Assembly (NCBI RefSeq): GCF_000425065.1
Contig: NZ_KE384300.1
Span: forward strand, 658,559 to 722,558
DNA from: Actinomadura rifamycini DSM 43936
Lineage (GTDB): Bacteria > Actinomycetota > Actinomycetes > Streptosporangiales > Streptosporangiaceae
Length of the DNA: 64,000 nt
Direction: 5' to 3'
A program made the translations under genes and the position numbers. Each line of letters begins with the position of its first letter. The first letter of the stretch is position 1. This document shows, in pieces, positions 1-7,565 of this stretch. A model generated the notes under the pieces. It worked only from the letters and a program-made list of their open reading frames with translations, ran no database searches and was not told the DNA's origin.

Positions 1-801
1 CGGCGATGGGACCCGGCGCACAAGGCGTTCCACTTCCGCGCGCCGCCGGCCGCCGCCGAGGTCCTCGCCGGGCTGGGCGTCGACTGCGTCACGCTCGCGA
101 ACAACCACGCCCTCGACTACGGCCCCGACGCCCTCGCCGACACCCTCGGCCACCTCGCCGCCGCGGGCGTCCGGACCGTCGGCGCCGGACGGGACCGCGA
201 CGAGGCCCGCGCACCGGCCGTCCTGGAGGCGGGCGGCCTGCGCCTGGCGGTCGTCGGCGTCACCGACCACCCCGCCGACTTCGCCGCCGCGCCCGGCCGG
301 CCGGGCGTCGCCCACGCCGACCTGGGGGCCGGCGTGCCCGGGTGGCTCCTCGACCTCGTGCGCGACCTGCGCGCGTCCCACGACGCCGTCCTCGTCACCC
401 CGCACTGGGGCCCGAACATGACGTCCGAGCCGCTCCCGTACGTCCGGCGGGCCGCCGGGGCGTTGCTGGAGGCGGGCGCGACGCTGGTCGCCGGGCACTC
501 CGCCCACGTGTTCCACGGCGTCGCCGGCCCGGTCCTGTTCGACCTCGGCGACTTCATCGACGACTACGCCGTGGACGGGCTCCTCCGCAACGACCTGGGG
601 CTGCTCTTCCGCGTCGCCCTGGACGGGCGCGGCCCGTCCGGTGTCGAGGCGATCCCGCTCCGCCTCGACTTCGCCCGCACCCGCCTCGCCGACGGCGCCG
701 ACCGCGCCTGGATCGCGGGCCGCCTCGCCGAAGCCTGCGCGGCGTTCGGCACCCGGGTCGCGGCGCGCGGCGCGCACGGGCCGCTGACCATCGCGCCCTG
801 A
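1..801 (+). CDS. CapA-family metallophosphoesterase-like protein, 5' truncated
   Basis: The reading frame is already open at base 1, so the N-terminus lies outside the window; 266 codons remain. The visible part matches the CapA/PGA-synthesis fold of the calcineurin-like phosphoesterase group: an NNHALDYG motif near visible residue 36, TPHWGPNM near residue 133, and AGHSAHVFHGV near residue 165, which supply the Asn/His metal ligands. CapA relatives act in poly-gamma-glutamate capsule synthesis in Bacillus, but actinobacterial members mostly have unknown substrates. No capsule genes lie beside it here, so the capsule role is not supported. A convergent NUDIX gene follows after 64 bases. Confidence 0.8.
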   Translation, partial: RRWDPAHKAFHFRAPPAAAEVLAGLGVDCVTLANNHALDYGPDALADTLGHLAAAGVRTVGAGRDRDEARAPAVLEAGGLRLAVVGVTDHPADFAAAPGRPGVAHADLGAGVPGWLLDLVRDLRASHDAVLVTPHWGPNMTSEPLPYVRRAAGALLEAGATLVAGHSAHVFHGVAGPVLFDLGDFIDDYAVDGLLRNDLGLLFRVALDGRGPSGVEAIPLRLDFARTRLADGADRAWIAGRLAEACAAFGTRVAARGAHGPLTIAP

Positions 802-865
802 CGCCCGCGCGATGTTCCGGGCGGGGCCGCGCCGCCCGCGCGAGGCCCCGGGCCGGCGGGGCGGG

Positions 866-1315
866 TCAGCGCAGGTCGCCGGCCTCGTGCAGCCGGTCGA
901 AGATGATCTGGTCGACGGGGGAGACCCGGTCGCGGTCGCGGTAGGACAGCCAGCCGACCTCCTCGATCTCGTTGCACGGGACGGGCGTGCCCCGGTGGTC
1001 GGCGGTGTAGCACGTCATCCGGACGGTGACGCCGGACGCGTGCCCGTGCGCCTGCGCCCGGAACGTCCCGAAGTGCCGGACGCTGTCGGGCTCGATGGCG
1101 ACGGCGAGTTCCTCCCCGATCTCGCGGACGAGGGTGTCGAGGTCGGTCTCGCCGCGCTCGCGCTTGCCGCCCGGGAGGTAGTAGACGTCCTTGCCGCGCG
1201 ATCGGGTGCTGAGCACCCTGCCGTCCTCCAGATGGATCCACGCGATCTTGTCAATGGTTTTGATCAACCGGGTTCCCCCGTCGGTTCGCCGTCGTTCGTC
1301 CCCCGCGTCCATCAT
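866..1315 (-). CDS. NUDIX hydrolase
   Basis: A 149-residue NUDIX-fold protein. The NUDIX box is complete: GGKRERGETDLDTLVREIGE followed by EL, giving the G-x5-E-x7-REx2EE pattern that binds Mg2+ and cleaves nucleoside-diphosphate-X bonds. The rest is a compact MutT-like domain with no extra domains, so the substrate (oxidised dNTP, nucleotide sugar or other) cannot be told. I used the double ATG at 1315/1312. A TTG at about 1269, behind a GGGGGAA ribosome site, gives a protein starting at LIKTIDK and is a serious alternative, because the residues between are Arg/Asp-rich and unlike the family. Confidence 0.82.
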   Translation of the reverse strand: MMDAGDERRRTDGGTRLIKTIDKIAWIHLEDGRVLSTRSRGKDVYYLPGGKRERGETDLDTLVREIGEELAVAIEPDSVRHFGTFRAQAHGHASGVTVRMTCYTADHRGTPVPCNEIEEVGWLSYRDRDRVSPVDQIIFDRLHEAGDLR

Positions 1316-1463
1316 CGCAATTCTCACGCCCCGGCGCCTTCGAGTTCCGTGCGGCGGCCGCCCCTGATCGCGTCGCGGTCGGACGTCCCGGACGGCACGG
1401 CGCGCGCCGGCGCGGGCCACCGGCCTGCCCGCCTTACTCCCGCGATGGCGTTTTGACTCTTTC

Positions 1464-1476
1464 GGTTAACGTAACC
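1464..1476. promoter_or_regulatory. 13-bp palindrome upstream of the P450
   Basis: GGTTA-ACG-TAACC is a perfect 5-3-5 inverted repeat in an AT-richer patch 83 bases before the P450 start. It sits where a regulator could overlap the promoter. No matching motif was seen elsewhere in the window, so this is only a candidate operator. Confidence 0.3.
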
Positions 1477-1558
1477 TGACCGCAAAGCAACCCCCTGACC
1501 AGCGCAAACCCGTGCTCGGCAATGGACGGCGCCGCTGAGCAGCTCCCCGGCAGACCCC

Positions 1559-2845
1559 TTGACGGAGGCCCCCTTGTGCGACTTCGACGAGCCTGACCTC
1601 TTCACGGACGAGTCCCTCATCGACGACCCCCACCCGTACTACGACCGCCTTCGGGGGGAGTGCCCGGTCCGGATCGAGCCCCACCACGGCGTCGCCGCGG
1701 TGACCGGCTACGACGAGGCCGTCGAGGTGTTCCGGGACCCCGCGGGCTACTCGTCGGTCAACGCGGTGACCGGGCCGTTCCCGAGCCTGCCGTTCGAGCC
1801 GGAGGGCGACGACATCGGGGCGCTCATCGAGAAGTACCGCGACCGGTTCCCGATGAACGAGCACCTGGTGACCCTGGACCGGCCGCAGCACACCGCGCAC
1901 CGGGCGCTGCTGCGCAAGCTGCTGACCCCGCGGCGGCTGCAGGAGAACGAGGCGTTCATGCGGCGCCTGGCCGACCGCCAGATCGACGAGTTCTTCGACC
2001 GGGGCCGCTGCGAGCTGATGGGCGACTACGCCAAGCCGTTCTCGCTGCTCGTCATCGCGGACCTGCTGGGCGTCCCGGAGGAGGACCACCGGAGCTTCCG
2101 GGCGCAGCTCGCGAGCGGGTCGGCGCCGCTGGAGAACGGCGAGGTGCCCATCGCCAACCCGCTGGAGTTCCTGGAGGAGCGCTTCACCGCCTACGTCGAG
2201 GACCGCCGCCGCGAGCCCCGCGAGGACGTCCTGACCTCGCTGGCCACCGCCCGCTTCCCCGACGGCACGCTGCCGGAGGTGGCCGACGTGGTCCGGGTGG
2301 CCTGCTTCCTGTTCGCGGCCGGGCAGGACACCACGGCCCGGCTGCTCACCTCCGCGTTCCGCATCCTCGTCGACCGGCCCGACCTGCAGCGGCTCCTGCG
2401 GGACGAGCGCGACCGCGTCCCCGCGTTCGTCGAGGAGACGCTGCGGATGGAGAGCCCGGTCAAGAGCGGCTTCCGCCTCGCCCGGACGCCCGGGACGCTC
2501 GGCGGCGTCGACGTCGCCCCCGGGACCACGGTCATGGTGCTCAACGGCGCGGTGAACCGCGACCCCGCCCGGTTCGAGTGCCCGCACGAGTTCCGCGTCG
2601 ACCGCCCCAACGTGCGCGAGCACCTGGCGTTCGGACGCGGCGTGCACACCTGCCCGGGCGGCCCGCTCGCCCGCATCGAGGCACGCGTCAGCATCGAGCG
2701 GTTCCTGGACCGGACGTCCGGCATCACCGCCGTCGAGGCCGAGCACGGCCCGCCCGAGGACCGCCGCTACTCCTACGAGCCGACCTACATTTTGCGCGGC
2801 CTCAACGACCTGCACCTCGAATTCACGCCGGTCACCGAGTCCTGA
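1559..2845 (+). CDS. cytochrome P450
   Basis: A 428-residue class I bacterial P450, a soluble haem monooxygenase fed by ferredoxin. The I-helix oxygen-activation motif AGQDTT lies near residue 257, the K-helix ExxR as EETLRMESP near 292, and the haem-thiolate loop FGRGVHTCPGG near 358 with the Cys ligand. The N-terminus (EPDLFTDESLIDDPHPYYDRLR) is typical of CYP families acting on terpenoid, steroid or small polyketide substrates. The start is TTG, and no better codon lies near. No ferredoxin gene is adjacent. The gene to the right is a convergent nitronate monooxygenase family member, separated by a strong bidirectional hairpin. The substrate is unknown. Confidence 0.93.
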   Translation: MTEAPLCDFDEPDLFTDESLIDDPHPYYDRLRGECPVRIEPHHGVAAVTGYDEAVEVFRDPAGYSSVNAVTGPFPSLPFEPEGDDIGALIEKYRDRFPMNEHLVTLDRPQHTAHRALLRKLLTPRRLQENEAFMRRLADRQIDEFFDRGRCELMGDYAKPFSLLVIADLLGVPEEDHRSFRAQLASGSAPLENGEVPIANPLEFLEERFTAYVEDRRREPREDVLTSLATARFPDGTLPEVADVVRVACFLFAAGQDTTARLLTSAFRILVDRPDLQRLLRDERDRVPAFVEETLRMESPVKSGFRLARTPGTLGGVDVAPGTTVMVLNGAVNRDPARFECPHEFRVDRPNVREHLAFGRGVHTCPGGPLARIEARVSIERFLDRTSGITAVEAEHGPPEDRRYSYEPTYILRGLNDLHLEFTPVTES

Positions 2846-2863
2846 ACGGATGGTCGTGAACGT

Positions 2864-2899
2864 GCGGACGGGGGCCCGGCGGGCGCGGCCCCCGTCCGC
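2864..2899. terminator. bidirectional hairpin terminator
   Basis: A perfect 13-bp stem (GCGGACGGGGGCC and its complement) with a 10-base loop lies between the convergent P450 and nitronate monooxygenase stops. There is no long T-run, as is usual in GC-rich actinobacteria. Confidence 0.7.
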
Positions 2900-2902
2900 C
2901 GG

Positions 2903-4036
2903 TCAGCCCTCGGTGATCCGGTTGAGCCGGTCCACGGCGTCGGCGAACTCCTGCACCATGTCGTAGACCACCTGGCGGGCGGGCTTGACGGTGTTCATCA
3001 GCCCGACGCACTGGCCGACGAAGTAGTTCGCGAGCTGCCGGGCCCCCGGGTTGCCGGACTCGGCGACCTTGTTGATCTGCCGCATGGCCCCCTCGGCGAC
3101 GATCATCTGCAGCGGCATGCCGAGGGCGCCGGGGCTCGCGGAGCCCTCCCACTCGTCCGTCCAGGCCGACCGGAGCTGCCGGGCGGGCTTGCCGGTGCGG
3201 GACCGTGAGCGGATCGTGTCGCGGGACGTCGCGGCGAGCATCTTCTCCTTGACGGAGGGCGGGGTCTCGGCCTCTTCGGTGGTGAGCCAGACCGAGCCGC
3301 ACCAGACGCCGGACGCGCCGAGGGCCAGGGACGCGGCCATCTGGCGGCCCGTCGCGATCCCGCCCGCCGCGAGGACGGGGACCGGCGCGACCTCGTCGAC
3401 GATCTCGGGGACCAGCACCATCGTGGAGATCTCGCCGGTGTGCCCGCCCGCCTCGCCGCCCTGCGCGACGATGAGGTCGGCGCCCGCGGCGACCTGCCGG
3501 CGGGCGTGCTCGGCGGTGCCGACGAGCGCGGCCACCGGGACGCCCGCCGCGCGGGCCTTCTCCACCATGAGCGGCGGGGGAGTGCCGAGCGCGCTGGCGA
3601 TGAGCCCGATCGGATGGGCGAGGGACACGTCGATCAGCTCGGACGCGCCCTTCTTCGTCACCTGCGTGCCGCCGCGGACGTTCGAGCGCTTCGCCTTCTC
3701 GAAGTCCGGCGGCGGGACGTCGTACTTCTCGAACAGGCCCGCGAGGAAGGTCCAGTGCTCCTCGGGGATCGCGGCGAGCATGTCGTCCAGCCCGCCGCCC
3801 CGCTCGGCCGACGCGTCGATCTTGCCGGGGACGAGGACGTCCACGCCGTACGGCCGCCCGCCCACGTGGTCGTCGATCCAGCGGAGCTCTTCTTCCAGGC
3901 GGTCGGGCGTGTAGGCCACCGCGCCGAGGACGCCGAAGCCGCCCGCGTTGGTGACGGCGGCGACGACGTCGCGGCAGTGGCTGAAGGCGAACAGGGGGAA
4001 CTCGATGCCGAAACGGCGGCAGACCTCGGTGTCCAT
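2903..4036 (-). CDS. nitronate monooxygenase / enoyl-reductase-like FMN TIM-barrel protein
   Basis: A 377-residue protein of the 2-nitropropane dioxygenase (NMO) family of FMN-binding TIM barrels. It opens with RFGIEFPLFAF and NAGGFGVLG. The phosphate-binding segment appears as AQGGEAGGHTGE followed by VLAAGGIATGRQMAASLALG and GVWCGSVWL. In actinobacteria these enzymes occur in lipid and steroid catabolic clusters as well as in nitroalkane detoxification. Its position behind a DUF35/thiolase-fold pair, with a copy of their operator just upstream, favours a role in that pathway. The start is ATG at 4036; an in-frame GTG at 4045 is possible, and neither has a clear ribosome site. Confidence 0.88.
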   Translation of the reverse strand: MDTEVCRRFGIEFPLFAFSHCRDVVAAVTNAGGFGVLGAVAYTPDRLEEELRWIDDHVGGRPYGVDVLVPGKIDASAERGGGLDDMLAAIPEEHWTFLAGLFEKYDVPPPDFEKAKRSNVRGGTQVTKKGASELIDVSLAHPIGLIASALGTPPPLMVEKARAAGVPVAALVGTAEHARRQVAAGADLIVAQGGEAGGHTGEISTMVLVPEIVDEVAPVPVLAAGGIATGRQMAASLALGASGVWCGSVWLTTEEAETPPSVKEKMLAATSRDTIRSRSRTGKPARQLRSAWTDEWEGSASPGALGMPLQMIVAEGAMRQINKVAESGNPGARQLANYFVGQCVGLMNTVKPARQVVYDMVQEFADAVDRLNRITEG

Positions 4037-4053
4037 GCCCGGCACGCTACTAA

Positions 4054-4070
4054 ACCGAATGTCATTCGGT
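4054..4070. promoter_or_regulatory. operator copy 1, ACCGAATGTCATTCGGT
   Basis: A perfect 8-1-8 inverted repeat 17 bases before the nitronate monooxygenase ATG. It overlaps the last codons of the DUF35 gene. The same pattern recurs at 5677-5693 before the thiolase-like gene. Shape and spacing fit a TetR-family dimer site; the regulator is not in the window. Confidence 0.6.
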
Positions 4071-4466
4071 CCAGGGGCGGAACAGCACGTACGCCTCCCC
4101 CTCGTCCGGATGGACGAACGCCGCGCGCAGCGGGAGGCCCTCGCGCAGCTCCGCGCGGTCGACGCCGTCCAGCCGGGCGTGCAGCCACGGCCCCTCGGCC
4201 AGCTCGACCAGCGCGAGGAACGCGGGCGGCGGGACGGAGCCGTCCGCGGCCGGGCGCCCGTGCGTGACGGTCCAGGAGACGAGGACCGCCTCGCCGCTCG
4301 CGTCCGCCCACTCGAGCTCCGTCCCCCCGCAGCCGGGGCAGTCGCCCGCGTCGGGGGCCAGCCGGTGGTCGCAGGCCGCGCAGCGCTTCAGCACGAGCCG
4401 GTCGGCGGCGGCGCCGTCGAAGAACGGGTCGGTGCGGCCGTCGCGCCGCAGAACGCCGATGTCCAT
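4062..4466 (-). CDS. DUF35/OB-fold zinc-ribbon protein (acyl-CoA associated)
   Basis: A 134-residue DUF35 protein. An N-terminal rubredoxin-like zinc ribbon is visible (Cys29, Cys32, Cys43, Cys46 in CAAC and CPGC), followed by an OB-fold domain with SWTVTHGRP and PAFLALVEL. DUF35 proteins bind acyl-CoA and pair with thiolase-fold partners, as in the ChsH2-Ltp2 side-chain aldolase of steroid degradation. The ATG lies five bases after the thiolase-like stop, and its ribosome site (AAGGGAG) is inside that gene's end, so the two are co-translated. Both halves of the usual complex are therefore present, which supports a joint catalytic unit. Confidence 0.88.
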   Translation of the reverse strand: MDIGVLRRDGRTDPFFDGAAADRLVLKRCAACDHRLAPDAGDCPGCGGTELEWADASGEAVLVSWTVTHGRPAADGSVPPPAFLALVELAEGPWLHARLDGVDRAELREGLPLRAAFVHPDEGEAYVLFRPWTE

Positions 4467-4470
4467 CGGG

Positions 4471-5637
4471 TCAGGCTCCCTTCGGGTGCGGGCTGACGAT
4501 CAGCGTGGAGTGGTGGTCGAGGATGCCGCCGTTGCCGCTGACGAGGATCACGTCGTTGGCGGGCGCCTGCCGCTCGCCGCCGTCCCCGCGGGCCTGGATC
4601 ACGGCCTCCGACAGCGGCGTCATGCCCCACATGTAGTACGCCGACAGCTGCCCGCCGCCGGTGTTGGTCGGCAGCGACCCGCCCGGGCCGAGGGCGCCGG
4701 ACGCCGCGAACGCGCCGCCCTCGCCCTTGGCGCAGAAGCCGTAGTCCTCCAGCGACACCAGGACCGTGTACGTGTAGCAGTCGTACAGCTCGCACACCGT
4801 GACGTCCGCCGGGGTGACGCCCGCCATCTTCATCGCGGTGGCCCCGGACGCGGCGGCGCCGGTCGTCAGGCCCCACTCGCTGCCGCGCTCCTTGCGGTGC
4901 CCCGGGTGCCCCTGCCCCCACCCCCACAGATGGACGGGCGGGCGGGCGAGGTCGCGCGCCCGCTCGGCGGACGTGACGATCACCGCGATCGCGCCGTTCG
5001 AGACGAGGCAGCAGTCGAGCAGGTGCAGCGGCTCGGACACCCAGCGCGAGCTCTGGTGGTCGTCGATCGTGATCGGGTCGCGCATCTGCGCGAGCGGGTT
5101 GCGGGCCGCCCACTCCCGCGTCGCGACGGCGATCGCGCCGAGCTGCTCGCTGGTGGTCCCGTAGCGGGCCATGTGGCGCTGCGCGGCGAGCGCGTAGAAC
5201 GAGTTCACGCTGCGCAGGCCGAGCGCGGCCGTCATCCCCCCGAACCCGTACCATTCGCGCGCGTCGCGGTGGTACGCCGCGCCCGACGACTGCTTCGGCT
5301 TGAGCGGCGCGTCCGCGAACACGCACGCCACCGCGGACGCGGCGCCGCTGCGCACCGACATCGCCGCGTAGGAGATCATCGCCCCGGCGGTCGCGCCGAA
5401 CGCGTTCATCTGCGTCAGCAGCCGCAGGTCGCGCATCCCGAGCGTGTCGGCCAGCTCGATGCCGGGGGAGCCCCCCAGCCCGTGGCTGACGATCAGCCCG
5501 TCCACCTCGCCCAGCGCGAGGCCCGCGTCGGCCGCGGCGAGCCGCACCGCGTCCGCGGCGAACCGGCGGGGGCTGCGTCCGTACACCTTGCCCAGCTCGG
5601 TCATGCCGAGCCCTGCGATCGCCGTCCCGTCACCCAT
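4471..5637 (-). CDS. thiolase-fold lipid-transfer protein, probable Ltp2-type aldolase
   Basis: A 388-residue thiolase-superfamily protein, beginning GDGTAIAGLGMTELGKVYGR and ending in the SGNGGILDHHSTLIV segment. The segment where a thiolase carries its nucleophilic Cys reads LLTQMNAFGATAG (residues 73-85), with no cysteine. The C-terminal CxG motif is also absent. This is the pattern of non-thiolytic SCP-x/Ltp proteins, some of which with DUF35 partners act as retro-aldolases on acyl-CoA side chains. Its own DUF35 partner follows directly. The ATG at 5637 overlaps the end of the upstream regulator by 8 bases. An in-frame GTG at 5673 also exists, but the shorter form fits the family start. 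Confidence 0.85.
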   Translation of the reverse strand: MGDGTAIAGLGMTELGKVYGRSPRRFAADAVRLAAADAGLALGEVDGLIVSHGLGGSPGIELADTLGMRDLRLLTQMNAFGATAGAMISYAAMSVRSGAASAVACVFADAPLKPKQSSGAAYHRDAREWYGFGGMTAALGLRSVNSFYALAAQRHMARYGTTSEQLGAIAVATREWAARNPLAQMRDPITIDDHQSSRWVSEPLHLLDCCLVSNGAIAVIVTSAERARDLARPPVHLWGWGQGHPGHRKERGSEWGLTTGAAASGATAMKMAGVTPADVTVCELYDCYTYTVLVSLEDYGFCAKGEGGAFAASGALGPGGSLPTNTGGGQLSAYYMWGMTPLSEAVIQARGDGGERQAPANDVILVSGNGGILDHHSTLIVSPHPKGA

Positions 5638-6694
5638 CGGTCGTGCATCCCTCCCGCATGTCCATCCGGCCACGGTACCGAATCGCGTTCGGTGCGGGGG
5701 CGGGCGGGTCGGACGGCGCGGCGCGGAAGGCGCCCCGGTACGCCTGCGGGGACGCGCCCACGGCGCGCGCGAAGTGGGCCCGCAGCGTCACCGCCGACCC
5801 GTACCCGCACTCGGCCGCGACCCGCTCCACCGGCAGGTCCGTCGTCTCCAGCAACTGCTGCGCCCGCCGCACCCGCGCCCGCGCGAGCCACCGCAGTGGC
5901 GTCGTCCCCGCCTGCTCGCGGAAGCGGCGGCTGAGCGTCCGCACGCTGACGGACGCGTGCCGCGCGATGTCGTCCAGCGTCAGCGGCCGGTGCAGGTTCG
6001 CCTCTAGCCACGCCAGGACGGGCTGGAGTGCCGTGCCGGCGTCCGCCGGGTCCGCGTGCCGGATGAACTGCGCCTGCCCGCCGTCCCGCTGCGGCGGCAT
6101 GATGATCCGGCGTGCGGTGCGGGCGGCGGCCGCCGCGCCGTGGTCGCGGCGGACGACGTGCAGGCACAGGTCGATCCCCGCCGCGACGCCGGCCGAGGTC
6201 AGCACCGCGCCCTCGTCGATGAACAGGACGGCCGGGTCGACCTCGACGTCCGGGTACCGCCGGGCCAGCCGCCCGGCGTACATCCAGTGGGTCGTCGCGC
6301 GCCGCCCGTCCAGCAGCCCGGCGGCGGCCAGGACGAACGCGCCGACGCAGATGCTCGCGACGCGCGCGCCCCGGGCGGACGCGTCCCGCAGCGCGTCCAG
6401 CACCGCGCCCGGCGGATCGTACGGGTCGTCGAGGCCGGGGACGACGATCGTGTCGGCGCCCGCGAGCGCGTCGAGCCCGAACGGGGCCTCCACCCGCATC
6501 CGGCCGAGCATGCCCGACGTCGCCGCACCGCCCGGCCCGGCGCATATGCGCACCTCGTACAGCGGGACGCCCAGGTCGGTGGTGGTCGGCCCGAACACCT
6601 GCCCCGGGACGGCGAGGTCGAACGGCACGACCCCGTCCAGGGCGAGGACCGCGACGACATGAGGGGCGGGGGAGACCGGGTCCGTGAGCGGCAT
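5630..6694 (-). CDS. GlxA-family transcriptional regulator (DJ-1/PfpI + AraC)
   Basis: A 354-residue two-domain regulator. The N-terminal DJ-1/PfpI-like domain spans about residues 8-190 (VVAVLALDGVVPFDLAVPG, ASICVGAFVLAAAGLLDG with the nucleophile-elbow Cys). The C-terminal AraC domain spans about 230-325 (TLDDIARHASVSVRTLSRRF and a second helix-turn-helix at VERVAAECGYGSAVTLRAHF). Family members usually activate a neighbouring enzyme gene; the divergent HD-domain gene is the natural target. Starts at 6694 and 6712 (ATG) are both possible; 6694 keeps the typical MPLTDPVSP opening. The 3' end overlaps the thiolase-like gene start. Confidence 0.88.
   Translation of the reverse strand: MPLTDPVSPAPHVVAVLALDGVVPFDLAVPGQVFGPTTTDLGVPLYEVRICAGPGGAATSGMLGRMRVEAPFGLDALAGADTIVVPGLDDPYDPPGAVLDALRDASARGARVASICVGAFVLAAAGLLDGRRATTHWMYAGRLARRYPDVEVDPAVLFIDEGAVLTSAGVAAGIDLCLHVVRRDHGAAAAARTARRIIMPPQRDGGQAQFIRHADPADAGTALQPVLAWLEANLHRPLTLDDIARHASVSVRTLSRRFREQAGTTPLRWLARARVRRAQQLLETTDLPVERVAAECGYGSAVTLRAHFARAVGASPQAYRGAFRAAPSDPPAPAPNAIRYRGRMDMREGCTTDG
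5677..5693. promoter_or_regulatory. operator copy 2, ACCGAATCGCGTTCGGT
   Basis: A 17-bp near-palindrome (one mismatched pair) 39 bases before the thiolase-like ATG, matching 14 of 17 positions of the site at 4054-4070. It lies inside the last codons of the GlxA-type regulator, so the thiolase-like gene probably has its own promoter inside that gene. Confidence 0.6.
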
Positions 6695-6722
6695 GGCCAG
6701 AACGTAGCGCATATCGGCAGGA

Positions 6723-6735
6723 CGGCCACTGGCCG
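6723..6735. promoter_or_regulatory. 13-bp palindrome between divergent genes
   Basis: CGGCCA-C-TGGCCG is a perfect 6-1-6 repeat in the 101-bp gap between the GlxA-type regulator and the HD gene. It may be the regulator's site, but GC-rich palindromes of this size also arise by chance. Confidence 0.25.
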
Positions 6736-6795
6736 GTGGGAGCCCCCGCGGCGGACGATCGGTGCCGTCATCGTTCGTCCGACAAGGAGACCGGC

Positions 6796-7449
6796 ATGGG
6801 CGACTTCTTCGCCGAGTTCAACGCTCCCGACACCGACCTCACCCGCCAGGCCCACGACTTCGTCTTCACGGCCGGGACGCCCGCGCTCGCCGGGCACAGC
6901 GCGCGGGCCTACCTGTTCGGCCGGGCGCTCGGTGAGGCGCGGGGCCTGCGGCCGGGCGCCGACTACGACGACGAGGTGCTCCTGCTGGCCTGCCTGCTGC
7001 ACGACCTCGGCCTCACCGACGACGGGGACGGGGACCAGCGGTTCGAGGTCGACGGCGCCGACCGCGCCGCGTCGTTCCTGCGCGACCGCGGCATGGACGG
7101 GGAGCGGGTCCGGGTCGTGTGGGAGGCGATCGCCCTGCACACCAGCCTCGGGATCGCGGACCGGATGCGCCCCGAGATCGCGCTCACCCACGCCGGATCC
7201 GGCGCCGACGTCGTCGCGTTCGGCGCGGACGCCCTGCCGGACGGCCTCGCCGACCGGGCGCACGCCGCGTTCCCCCGGCTGGACACCGGCCGCGAGCTGA
7301 CCGCCGCGATCGTCGGGCAGATCGCCCGGAAAGCGCACAAGGCCCCGCTGGGCTCCCTCCCCGCCGTCCTGGCCGCCCAGGCCGGCGTCACCGTCCCGAC
7401 CCCGCAGTGGTCGGACCTCGTCGCACAGGCATGGAAGGACGCACCGTGA
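6796..7449 (+). CDS. HD-domain metal-dependent hydrolase, cyanamide-hydratase-like
   Basis: A 217-residue HD-superfamily protein. The metal ligands are readable in order: GHSARAYLFGRAL (first His), LLACLLHDLGL (HD pair) and WEAIALHTSLGI (later His). The opening TPALAGHSARAYLFGRAL block is the signature of the group that contains cyanamide hydratase and related nitrile or isonitrile-acting hydratases. Actual substrate unknown. The ATG is chosen because AAGGAGA lies five bases ahead. The divergent GlxA-type regulator, a family often linked to isonitrile- or amine-metabolising enzymes, suggests regulation by a small nitrogenous metabolite. Confidence 0.85.
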   Translation: MGDFFAEFNAPDTDLTRQAHDFVFTAGTPALAGHSARAYLFGRALGEARGLRPGADYDDEVLLLACLLHDLGLTDDGDGDQRFEVDGADRAASFLRDRGMDGERVRVVWEAIALHTSLGIADRMRPEIALTHAGSGADVVAFGADALPDGLADRAHAAFPRLDTGRELTAAIVGQIARKAHKAPLGSLPAVLAAQAGVTVPTPQWSDLVAQAWKDAP

Positions 7450-7509
7450 CGGCCCCGCCGTGACGGGCAGGGCTTGGCGCGTTCGGGTGTTCGTTCTGCC
7501 GCGACGCGG

Positions 7510-7543
7510 AGCGCCCGCGTCCCCCGGAGGGGGCGCGGGCGCT
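7510..7543. terminator. strong hairpin between convergent genes
   Basis: A 10-bp outer stem (AGCGCCCGCG) plus a CCCCC/GGGGG inner stem around a GGA loop, with one bulged T. It ends both the HD gene and the ehu operon. Confidence 0.7.
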
Positions 7544-7565
7544 TCGGTGCGGGCGCGCGGGGCGG

